A DNA stretch of 64,000 bases. Origin: Sipunculus nudus. Lineage: Eukaryota; Annelida; Sipuncula; Golfingiida; Sipunculidae. Made by a program: the position numbers and the translations under genes. The notes below the pieces were generated by a model, which ran no database searches, had not been told where the DNA came from, and worked only from the letters and a program-made list of their open reading frames with translations. This document shows positions 12,721-23,800 of this stretch, one piece after another. The stretch spans positions 15,796,241-15,860,240 of the forward strand of contig CM049318.1 of NCBI GenBank assembly GCA_026874595.1, written 5' to 3'. Within the stretch, counting starts at the first letter, position 1. Each line of letters begins with the position of its first letter.

Positions 12721-13418
12721 AACCTGTTTCTCCATAGATTTTTAAGTACGCCCAGCATTTTAACATGACAAGTTAGGGGAAAGGTGACGTTTTCAATAAA
12801 TATGATGTAGTCCTTTGATGAATGGGCCGGATTTTGAAAAAGATCTTTTTTTATCCGAATCCACTCCTGTCTCATGGTATTATTTAAGGATTATTTACAG
12901 ATGTGGTGAATTTTCGAATGACTGTCTTTTTCTGAATTCATTTATATAATTTGGAAATCTGTGACTGTGATTGTATATATATATATATATATACACATAT
13001 ATGTGTGTGTGTGTGTGAGACGAGGTAAAGGCTAGTCTTTTATCAAGTAGAAACGTTTGAAAAGACAACGTATATTTATGTTTCATAGTGTCTCTCGTCA
13101 TGGTCGGCAAGTCATTTAAAATTAGCTGATATATTTTAAAATTATATATATCAAATATATATTAATGACCTTCCCATGACCTTCCGAGCGACTGCTCTGT
13201 CCATTGTATTTGTACACAGAGGGGTCGGGAATCTGCTGTGGCTCAGTGCAATTAAATGAAAAAAAAAAACATTCATACAAACCATAACTGAGTTCATTGG
13301 ATATAAATTAAGCGGTCCCGTTTGCTGAATGTGGACAGTTCTCACTCTTTCTTTTCCTCTTTCTCTTTCTCTATCTCTCACTCTCTCTTTCTCCCTTTTC
13401 TTTCTCTCTCACTCTCAG
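12721..13418. other. Non-coding stretch upstream of the Cys/Trp-rich gene
   Basis: It holds a (TA)n run (12973-12993) with a short GT run (to 13017), and a long pyrimidine tract (13340-13416) that is the splice-acceptor tract of the first supported exon. The open frame starting at 13322 reads straight through this tract ('SLFLPFLSLSLS') and is an artefact. The first exon or exons of the downstream gene, expected to hold the start codon and any signal peptide, may lie here or further left but could not be found. Confidence 0.5.
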
Positions 13419-16400
13419 TCTGGCAGCTAGCCATCAAAGCTCGAAAGGGAAAATCCCGAAAGCAGATGCCACCTGTTGTTGATAAACAAGTCAATGATCC
13501 GGCTTCACCTGTGTGTAGCAGAGCGTGCCAATTCTATTCATCCCATATCATAGGTAAAATGATGTCTGCATGTATTTAACGGACCAGGAAGATTGAGACT
13601 GATCACATACAAAATACAAAGTCAGTCATGTATGGCTGATGAGCTTGGAGGATGTCCAAAGCGCGTAGACCACGGACCAGGAAGATGAAGATAACGTTAT
13701 AAAAGTTGCTGGATGTGACAGGCAAAGTCAGACCTGCCGACGTCCGTACAGACATCGGAAGACTAGATCCGGTGTCAGAAAACTTTGACTGAGTTGTCGA
13801 CCGTCTCAGTCGCCAGAATGATTGTCAAGGAAAGCGTGTTTAATCTTACCATCGTCTTTTTAGGCAAAAAAGGTATGGTTCTCAAGCAATTTTTTTTTCA
13901 GAAATCAGTGCTGCCGGGCGATATTTAATTTTATCTTTTTTTGAATGTTTCGATAAAAATGTCATATGATCAGGGAAAAGCATGAAAATAACAGAATTTT
14001 TTGGCTAAACAGGTAAAAGCACCACATAACAAAGGAAATCCTATCAAAATTGTATTAGTTTATCTTCTTAAAATAGTAATATCAGAATAAAAATGTTTGA
14101 TGCGGGGATTTAAATTGACGCGGGCGGAGCTTTTGAAAAATAACTTGTATTTTTTTTGGCCTTATAATGAAATATTAAACTTAAATTAAACTAAATTTGA
14201 CAGGCTTTCTAACATTTCCTTTAATACAGACAGGTCTTTGACCAGTAGTGGACAGCTTTTTTTAAGATTGACAGCAATTGATAAAACATTTTAGGTTATT
14301 GTACAAGTCTACTGGCTTTAAAGTTTTCCATGCAAGCATCTTCTGTATAACTGTGATTACACATATCAGAGTATGGACAATCCAAGACCTTCTGTCGAAA
14401 TTAACGGTTACTCTTTAATGATTTTGCTCCGATGTTAAACATCTTAAAAAAAGAACCAAGAAATTGTAATATTCAAAAGCCATTTGGTATAAAGCTGACA
14501 TTAGTGGTTGTGTTTCAGGTTCTGGGCCTTTTCCTGGCCTGTATTCTTTCCGTTTACGCTGTGGAGAGAGAGAGAATGAGAGGGTGTCCGTCTTGGTTCT
14601 TAATGAGAACAACTCCAAGGCCGACCCTCCTCGGGGATGCATGCAAACCGATCCTGTAGCACGTGGTCGTGCCGCTTGCAGAAACCGTCAAGCTGTCTAT
14701 GGATCTAAGGCGGCGTAAGAGTCTTTGCCTTTCTGTAAAATTTGTTAAATAATCTCAGGGATAGTTTAGAAGTTGATTATCCGTTAATGTTTATTAATCA
14801 TGAATTAAAGTAAGATAATAAAGACAGTGTTCTACAGACTGAAGAACGGGGATAGTTTTGGGGAATTTGACCAGAGCCTTTTTTTCCCAAAATTAAGGCG
14901 ATAAACATATTTTTGCCCAGCTATTTTTACGCAAGAAGTTGAAATACATTTAAATCCTTGGTACCAAGCTATACAAATGTCAGGTGATTGACTGATTACT
15001 TTGCCAACGGTTACTTGATTGGTTGCACACTTATGCTCTGATCATGAACATTCATGGGATGAATGACATGTACTAGTCATATGATCACTTAGCGTTAATG
15101 GTTAGGTCAAATAAGGTCTTACCTGACTCTGTACCATTTCCATAACAGTGAGGCAGCAAAAGCAGAAGCAAGGAATCGGGCAGTTGGTGAGGAAAAACAA
15201 CTGGCCACACCAAGAAGATTTGGTATACCGTCAGTTCTATTATGGTGTTATCATGTGTGTATGTATTATTAAAATTATTTACAGCCAATGTTTTGTGAAA
15301 CAATATTTATAAATTAAGGTTGAATAGACTAAGATTTCAAGGGATTCTAATAGGTACAGTTAAATATGCTTACATTTGAATTTAACCATTTTTGCAATGT
15401 TGTGTCTAATTTGATATTTTATTTTTTATATCAAACCTTGCTGTCTGTGTGATACATATATTGCCATTTGTATATTTCACCTTTCATAAGGAAAGACATG
15501 ACTGCTTTACATCATGATTACATATTTGGTCAATGTCATTAAATTTGTGATGTTCCCCTAAATATAGACATGTTTTTATTTTTCATCGAATTTAGACAAT
15601 ACTTCGGAAGGTGACCCTCCGTGTACCGTTATACTGTTAACTGGGTATACTTCTGTTGGGGTGGACACTGTACCTGGGCTTATATCTTCCCGGCCGTCCA
15701 AGTGAGAGACTGTTTGTAAGTATAACCGAATAATCTCCCATATTTAGGACACTTTGCCTTGCAGAATACAAAACAAAGGTGGTGCCATCTGCAGTTTAAA
15801 CACATGTACTAGTCATATGATCAGTATTATGGTAAAGGTTTGAGTTACTAGTTGCAAATAGTCCAGATAGGTTGAGTAACATATATTACATTATGTTTAC
15901 ACACATAAATAAACGACCATAGGTCGAACGCTTACCGGAAATTGAAATGATAGACAGGCAGACAGATAGAAGATACTGTCGGTTTTCTATCAATGGAATG
16001 ATTCTCAGGGCCATTGCTGAAAAGTTGTGCCCCGAGGAATGACATATCAGACAAGAGAACAAACAGGCAGACAAAGCTGACAACAAATCATGAACAGACA
16101 GGCATACTGACAATGTGAGAGAAAATTGACACCAGATGGCTTTACCTGGTTATGGAGAAAGTTCAGAGGAAGAAAATAAGTTATAACTTATGTAATTGCA
16201 GTTAATAATTTTGGACATATAGCAAAATGATGTTATATTTGGGATGTTCGACTGCAGCGCCCTCTAGCAGACATATCCTAACGACGACAAATGCGTTTTG
16301 TGATATTAATATATGACATAAGATGTCCCAGTTTTTAAAGAATTCCTCCTAATCTCTGGCCTATTGAATGCCAGATGAGAGAGGCAAGGGCCAGCAAGCA

Positions 16401-19056
16401 GGTGAATTTGAGAAAAACTGACACTCAGACAGACATACTGACAAAGTGACACAAGAATGAGACAAGTTGACTTTCTCAGATTATTAAGAAGAGCCAGAGG
16501 AAGAAATTAAGCCATAGTATCTGTAATTGAGGTTTATAGTTATGGAAATATGGCCAAAGAATGATATGTTGGGTATGGTCGTGTGCAGCGCCCCCTAGCG
16601 GCCATATCCGTAAAATGAAAAATATGTTTCGAGATGTTAGTCTAAGTCATACGATGTAATACTTTCAAAAGGATTCTTTTAAAACTGTGGCCTGTAGAAT
16701 GCTATATGTGAGACGCAAGAGCAGCAGGCGTATTTAAGGACAATTGAGAAACAGAAAGACACACTGACAAAGTGAAAAGATGACTAAACCAGATTATTGA
16801 GAAGACTCAGAGGAGGAAAATAAGCTTTTTTATGTAACTGAGTCTTATAATTTTGGAGATATGGTCAAAACATGATATTTTGAGGAGTTGTGCATGCAGC
16901 GCCCCCTAGCGGCCGTCATAAAAAAAAACAATTTCGAGATACTTGTGTAGGACTTGTAAGATATGTCAGTTTAAAAAAAATATTCCTGCAACACTGTGGC
17001 CTCCAGGGCAAGATGAATGAAATCTCGAAATATCTCGTTTGAGGGAGATATTATACGAGGTATTGCCAGACTTGAATTCAGCCTTTTAGTAATAATTGAA
17101 TGCTAACTAATAAAAACAACTAGACCTCTGTAGCTTTAGAACTGACAAAGTTAGAAAAGTAAGACCACTTATTTTCAAATATCAGCACTTTTCCCCCGAA
17201 AATACGTTACCATGGTTACCGAAAAATTGAGGTAGCTACACATCAGAAGACAGCCTTGGAATGACAATTAAAATGAGCTACTGTTGAAGTAGATAAGACT
17301 AATAAGAACACAGATTTGAAGAAAAAACCGTTTTGTATACTTTTGATGAACTTGACCTTGACCGTCGACCTATTTTGACCAAAAACAATATACTCCTGTC
17401 ATTTTAAATTTTCCATCAATGTAAATTTGAAAGAGATTGCTGCAAAATTGCGACCTGTAGAGAGGGAACAGACAGACAAACAAACTAGACGACCAGAGGT
17501 CGAGCGCTTGCCGGAAGTTGAAATGACAGACAAACGGACAGACGATACAATTTGTCAGTTTTCCATCAACAGAGTGACTGTCAGAGCGAATCTTAAATTT
17601 CGGCAAGCAATAATATTGTTAATGAATGCGTTTAGTTGCCCTACAATCTGAAGGATGTTAGTCCGGTTATGTTCAATATATTAGTCCTACTATACTGATA
17701 ACTTAGGTTAGGCATATTTCTGCAGTTTTATGATATCTTGCAATCAAAGTGCTCAAAATCATGTTTTTGTCTTAAAGATCTCAAAATAAAGGTCCCAGGG
17801 GCACTTGGTCTTTTCGTATACGGTCGCCATTTTCCGATATGGTAGCAATGTTCACATCTACCGAAGTAAACAGTCGTATATTTGTCGGGGCGGGGGGGGG
17901 GGGGGGGGTCAAGGAATACCTAACAGAGAGAAGATACTTCTAGTTTCAATAAGCCGGAGCAGTGAGCAGAGGGAGATAAATAACTTAACTCGAACTTCTT
18001 CCTCTTGGGCACTGTTATTATCTAACGTACTTGAACGGACTATATAAGTCTCATCATTACAATAAAACCTACGCCATCTATGTCTGGAGAAGCTCAGATC
18101 CATTGTGATATGCAATGTTGAAGCACTTCCACTTGAAATCCTTTCCACTAGAGCCGTGCTCCTGTGAGTCCGATTCTGCGCAGTATGAGTAAAGGTCAAA
18201 CATTCCTTGCGCATGCGCATTACGGAAGTCAGGAACATGGTGACCTTATTGAATCATAACGAACGTATAAGAAAGGGTCAAGCGCGTCGCCGTGGCCTAA
18301 GTTTGGGTTGAAAAGAAGATTTCTGACGGATCGTCATGGATTTCCAGTTAGAAGTTACTAAGATCCGTGCCCTGAGAATGAAAAAAAAACCACAAAAAAA
18401 AACCAAAAAAAAAAAACCGGACAACCCGAAAGACGACGGACAAACAACCTTCGCTAAATATCAGAGGACTTTATGCTAGCTAAGCTTAAAAATATTATAA
18501 ATTGTTTTATGGGCATATTTGTAACATCTAATCTTAATATTGAATTTTTGTCTAGATATTGGACCATCGAAAGAATAATTGAGGCGTAAAATAAAAGCTT
18601 CTTATACGCTTGGTAGATAAGGCTCTAAAATGGTAAACTAGCTAAAACATTTTTTATAAAAATGTTGTGAAAAATGGATTGTTTTATTTAGCTCAAAATT
18701 TAAATGTAACCCTATTAGAAAATGAGTACAACATAATATAGACAAATGATAAAAGTACATATTTTTGTCGAAATATTTTATGTCATCACAAAAATTGAAG
18801 AAAAAATTCTACATATGCCTTTATTGTAGACATTAAGAATTATTTCCTTTTTTTCAGACACAACAACAGATGTTGCGAATGGTGGAGGTGGTGGTGCAGG
18901 TGCCAGGATGTTTACGCTGACCGTTACGCATGGCTAGTTATACCGTATTGGTGGGGACAACATGGAGGAATTTGCCGGTGGCCAGGATGGTGCATCATGC
19001 GCGTGCGCATAAGATACAGAAATGGCTGTCGTTGTCCATGCAGTTGCGGTCTGTGA
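13419..19056 (+). CDS. Uncharacterised Cys/Trp/Arg-rich protein gene; last five exons, start missing, one internal frame break
   Basis: Exons by splice signals: A 13419-13553 (after a long pyrimidine tract, donor GTAAAATG); B 14519-14714 (donor GTAAGAGT); C 15149-15222; D 15596-15715 (donor GTAAGTAT); E 18858-19056, ending TGA. Phases agree at A/B (1), B/C (2) and C/D (1), and exon E needs phase 2, which D supplies only if one base is missing in D near 15615-15625. As it stands D reaches a stop at ~15708; after that point the other frame is open and aromatic/Cys-rich ('VYRYTVNWVYFCWGGHC'). Exon A is basic ('KARKGKSRKQ'), B has five Cys-type positions among polar residues, C is an Ala/Glu/Arg linker. 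Exon E codes 65 residues with 10 Cys and 9 Trp, starting 'HNNRCCEWWRWWCRC' and ending 'CRCPCSCGL'. I do not recognise the family. A secreted disulphide-rich protein is a guess; the base loss could be a sequencing error or a pseudogene lesion. Confidence 0.62.
15716..18857. other. Large last intron (3.1 kb) of the Cys/Trp-rich gene
   Basis: The intron runs from donor GTAAGTAT to an acceptor with tract 'tttcctttttttcag'. It contains the inverted ~320-bp satellite array (15.88-17.6 kb), a poly-G run (about 17887-17908) and an A-rich patch at 18379-18417. An isolated palindrome-like 'ggtggtgccatctgcag' lies at about 15779. No further exon with matching phase was seen inside. Confidence 0.5.
15880..17620 (-). 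repeat. ~320-bp satellite in minus orientation (about five diverged monomers)
   Basis: The box GCGCCCTCTAGCAG / GCGCCCCCTAGCGG occurs at about 16257, 16586 and 16899 (spacings 329 and 313), each followed by 'ccatatcc' or similar and separated by 'agacagacatactgacaaag' boxes. These are reverse complements of the 10.1-12.7 kb monomers ('ccgctagtgggcgctgca', 'gtcagtatgtctgtc'), and the alternating 313/329 spacing matches the 314/328 spacing there. Open frames such as 15886-16113 minus and 17370-17606 minus ('MSVCLSV..') are the repeat read through. Confidence 0.85.
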
Positions 19057-19089
19057 CAGGTTGAAAAGTGATTTTTCGTGCGGTTTTAA

Positions 19090-19099
19090 AATAAATAAA
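19090..19099 (+). promoter_or_regulatory. Polyadenylation signal (overlapping AATAAA)
   Basis: Two overlapping AATAAA hexamers lie 34-43 bp after the TGA of exon E, a suitable distance for the end of a short 3' UTR. A further AATAAA is at about 19252. Confidence 0.5.
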
Positions 19100-19829
19100 A
19101 ACTTCAATAGTGAATTAAGCAAGAGTGTTATTTAGCTATGACATTGATTACAACTGTATGTTATCTCATCACACTGCTCGTCACAAATGTTTTTCTTTTA
19201 TATAGCGAATATACCTATTTACGTCAACGGTGCCGTATTTTGTGTATTCAGAATAAATAAGCTTATCTAACATAGTCATAATTCTGTTGTGATTTTATTC
19301 AAATAATTATTTCCACCTCACATGACAACTACCACATTTTACATATACCATAGTAAGGGAGTACAATAATTGTGTATAAATCTGTAATGCTGAATGAACA
19401 TTCCCTTACAAAGGGATTTGAAAAGTAATGTGACACTGAACAATTTTGTACAATTTGTATAACCAGTACGATACACCATGATGGTTTTTACTGGTAAGAT
19501 TGTACCAGCAAATAAACCTATGTGACATCATGACATATTGGTCAACACCATGAAGAACCCGGGCAACTGAAAAAATAAATAAATTCAAGAGTTTTGTACA
19601 TTATTTTTAGATCACTTAATTAAATAAATTGTCCACAAGTTAAGTATGAATAAATTATGCTGATCAGAACGTGCTTGACAGACAATGGTCAGGTATTGTG
19701 ATAAATTCCAGTTACCATTCCAAGTATCATCTAAAAATCATAAAATGTTCATTTTCAGAAAATTTGTCATTACTATATCATTACTGACCTGTCACCCCCC
19801 ACCTGAAGTGTGACCAGAAACACATGTTT
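19100..19829. other. Intergenic, nothing supported
   Basis: AT-rich sequence with no recognisable gene or repeat. The open frame at 19406-19588 minus has no domain signature. Confidence 0.4.
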
Positions 19830-20817
19830 ACCATCATGAAGAGGTACGCCACAAATTCAATGTCCAGATTGATATAATAAGCTATCAAGGTCTCATCAGT
19901 GCAGTTCCTGTATCTTGGAAAGAAATACTCGGCCACAATAGGCAGTGGACAGACTATACAGACCAGGTAACTACTGTTGATAGACTATTACATAAAGAAA
20001 AAGTAGTAACATTTATTTATTCAGATTAATCAGATTACACCATTTAATAAATCCAAAAATGGACAGAAGGGTTAAATTTAACATCAGATGGAAAATTAAA
20101 CAGAGGATTTTCCTATATATACAGTAAGTCTATTTCCGTAAATCTCCAAATATTTCAGTTCCGACTGATACACCGCAGAATCACATTAAATCCATTTCTA
20201 CATAAGATAAAAAAAAATAAAATTTGATGAATGTACATTTTGTAAAAATGAAAAGGAAACATTAATACACGTTTTCTGGGAATGTTGCTTCTCAAAACTG
20301 TTATGGGATAAGGTGCTTATATCATTGAAAAATAATAACTCTGTTCAGCCCGCATTCACTTGGGCCTTGGAAGATATTTTATTAGGATCTTATGAAGTTA
20401 CTTGGTTGAATTTTGTTACATTACTTGTTAAGAGACATATTTATGTAAGCAGATGTAAGAAAGAAAAACCAATAATGATAAAGTTTAAACAGTTTGTAAA
20501 AGATTTTTTTAATATAGAGAAATATATAGCATTGAACAGAGGTAAAATACAACAACATGAATTCAAATGGAAACCATTATCTGATTTACTGGATTAAGCA
20601 ATACATGTATTTATAAAGTTTATTTTTTGGCGCCATGTTTTAAACTCCGGTGAAACATTGGTGTCATTACACAGATAGACACCTGTAGATAGGTTTAAGA
20701 GAATAATGTATGTGTTAATGTAGTTTATATATATTATTGCATACTTCGTATGCACAGTGTTGTCAAATTATGTCTGTATATTTGTTTTGGTAATAAAAAA
20801 TAATAACAAAAAACACA
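19830..20817 (+). mobile_element. L1/Tx1-like LINE, 3' fragment (end of ORF2 plus tail)
   Basis: A 5'-truncated LINE. At 19838-19950 one frame reads 'EEVRHKFNVQIDIISYQGL' and then 'ISAVPVSWKEIL', the 'Y.GL..AIP..W' segment downstream of the reverse transcriptase in L1/Tx1 ORF2. After several frame breaks, 20130-20310 gives 'FQFRLIHRRITLNPFLHKI' and a zinc-knuckle-like C-x2-C-x7-H-x4-C ('CTFCKNEKETLIHVFWEC'), diagnostic of the ORF2 C-terminus. The frame stays open from about 20230 to the stop at 20595-20597. A 3' UTR of about 200 bp ends in an A-rich tail ('aataaaaaataataacaaaaaa', 20795-20816). The copy is dead. Confidence 0.82.
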
Positions 20818-23800
20818 TGTATAGCCTGAGGGAACTAAAATATTCTTCAGTCACTGATTGGCTGCTTGATATCTGGGAGATTTACCTGTTGTTGCCCTCT
20901 GTTTAGCGTGTTACTGTTAAACATGAGAAACAGGGCCTTATTTATGTACAATTAATCAAGTGTGAACCTAGGTAGCGTTGTAACCTAGTTACCAGTGCAC
21001 CATAAGTTCCACCATTTCAGTTAAACTTTAACAGACTTGACATTTGACATTATAATTACTTTTTTTATAGATGATAAATGGTTAAGAATAATTTAGGAGG
21101 GAAGGAATAAAATCGGATTATAATAATATGAACTCATGTTATACAATTGTCACTTGCATTCAAATCTCAGTTGCTAACTAGGACAAAAATATTCCTCCCA
21201 AAATGTTTTCGGTCATTTTTTTTCAAAACTTTATTTCAGTCGATTAGATAACATGAACTTTTATGAATACAGCTATCTAATTGAGCACATAAAAAAGCGG
21301 TTGCTTACTTTTTTCGATATTGTGTTCTACAAACAGCTAAAGGCTATATTGAACAAAAATATTTTTATTTTTTATTAAAATTTTTTAAATTAGAATTTAA
21401 TAGGAACAGTGCATAAATATACAATCTCCCTCCTGGAGGTATTCATGTGTATTTTAAGAGGATGTTATTGTTAAATATATACTTGCGAAATACTTGTAAG
21501 ATATATTTCGTTTTTGTGAAAAATCTGCAAACCAACAACAAAACCTTATTGAGATATAGCAGATCTAAAAGATCTAAAACACAACATTCTGAGAATTCCA
21601 CATATGTATGTATCATTGCGGTTAAAAGGTCATTGTATTGTACATTCCAAAGCTAACTGAACCAAGGTATTTTAACTATAGTAACCTTTAAAAACAATCT
21701 TTGTATATGTAAATATTTATAAATAAATAAAACGATAGTAGTAAAAAATATGAGTTTAAGTGCATAAAAAAGGTCACATTGAAAAATATGAATTGATCCG
21801 ACGTTTAAACTGCTCAAACAATATTATAATAATAACATTTTATAACCAGATCTCACTAATACTGTCAGTCCGTGACACTGGTTAACCTATACAAATAACG
21901 CGACACTCGTTCGATATTCCCTTACTGCCTCCGCCAGGAGGACGTGCTTTCATCCCCGTTCGTGTGTGTTTGTGTGTGTGTTTGTTCACAACATGACTCA
22001 AGTAATCATGAGCGAAATTTCATGTAATTTTTGGAGTATCGAGTATGGAGGTGTGGATCCGGCACATGTTCCGGATTCATGAACGTCATCAAGGCATATT
22101 CTCAAATGTACAATCAAATATGCACGAATGAACCTGGGAATATTGGCCGAATAAGTGAATGTGAACAAGGTTTTTGGAACAACCCACAATTGCAAACATT
22201 AGAATACAGAATATTTGTTATCTGTAATCTCTCTGTTCGGGACACGTACTTCTTCGTCTTGGAGTACTATTAATTAAATCTATTCAGTCTGCTTTTTTAT
22301 TTTAACTGAGGTATCAGGCAGGAAACAACAGACACCTCGGCTACCATGTAATTTAAACTTCTGTGTCTCCACTAATAAACACTAAGTTTGTGTTCTTTCT
22401 TTTTGGAACTTTTCTTATATTTCGGCTCATTAATAATATAAACAGAACCTATGCCAATCCAGTTGCAGATCTAGAGCCGCCAAAATGACTGTATCAATTA
22501 CATGTTTCAATTCCCAAAACATGTCACTCATTTTTAAGGCGAAAAGGTGTTGCTGAGTGTAGATCCCGCCTCAAATCCTTAACCTGCTATCAAGTTTCCT
22601 TGTTCTAGGTCATAATATTATTTCTTTGTCATAATACAACATCTTTCTAAGTCCAGTCACCCAGTCAGAGAAACCAGTAACACCTGTCCGTGACGAATGA
22701 TACTTAGGTTAAGGTTTGGGATAACGATGCAAAATAAATTAATATCAGCTGTGAATTTTGCTGACGGGAAGGGACTTCACCAATATATTGACAGTTTTTT
22801 GTTTTATTTGAAATGTGTACATGAAATCGGATGGACCGTCTAACTTTTCTAAGTTTATTACTAACATTTTTTTAAATTCATATTCCTTGGTGTTTACAAC
22901 AGCGTAACCAAAGATCATAAGTATTGGTCATTTTTGTGCACCTCTGGCTATATCGGATTACATTATGCAACATTTGTATAGCGCCCTAATCTAAAAAAAT
23001 AATTAGCTCAAGAGCGTTTTACATAAAACATACGTAGACATTTTTAAGTTGACAACACACAAGGTTAAAAAAGAAAAGAGCCTAAAAATAACGGTACACT
23101 ACAGATTAAAAGCCTGTTTAAAAAAAGATGTCTTGAATTGTGTCTTAAAAGTGGGAATAGAGTCGGCATATCTGATGCTGGCAGGTAAACTGTTTCAGAG
23201 TCGCGGGGCATATCAACTTAAACACTTATCACCATAAGTCACAGTCCTATAAACTGGTGTGACTCAAAACTGTGAAGTAGAAGACCTATCGGATCTATAG
23301 TAATATATACGAGTAATTTTTATTTTCCATCAGTTTGTGTAATACTTCTTTTTCATGACCGTCTTATTAATATTTTAACCTATGAAGTGCTGGTACCTTA
23401 GTTTTACAGCTATACGCAAAGGTTCTTGGCAAGAGATTGAACGTATACGGATATCCATAACAGAAGTAGGCGCCAATAATAAGGGCTTAAGGACAATCAA
23501 ATGGTTTAAAGCTCGGCGACACGGGTTCGATCCCGGCGTGGCTAGGAGAGTGGGTATAAAGGGCGTGTCCATGGTCTGTTGTATAAAAAATGCAGATTTA
23601 CGGAAATGACTCAAATATAAAAATGACTGATAATAAGACGTTTATACTCTTAAAAGCCATCTTTCTTCTGTAAAAATGGTTTAAAGTTGCAACACCTTGG
23701 CAGAAACAAAACAGAAAGAGCATCATAGTCACTCTTCATAAAAGACGAACAGTAATGTCCAGTATATCCAAACAATAAATATTTGACGGACAGATGTTGA

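Noticed and set aside
13322-13579. 85-codon frame starting in a pyrimidine tract
   Set aside because: The first part (Ser/Phe/Leu run) is a splice-acceptor tract. Only 13419-13553 is kept, as exon A.
15886-17606. Cys/Ser-rich minus frames 'MSVCLSV..' resembling secreted peptides
   Set aside because: They are translations of the repeated 'gtctgtctgt' box of the ~320-bp satellite.
23480-23550. Possible tRNA gene at a GGGTTCGATCCCG box
   Set aside because: No A-box at the right distance and no acceptor stem; at best a tRNA-derived SINE remnant.
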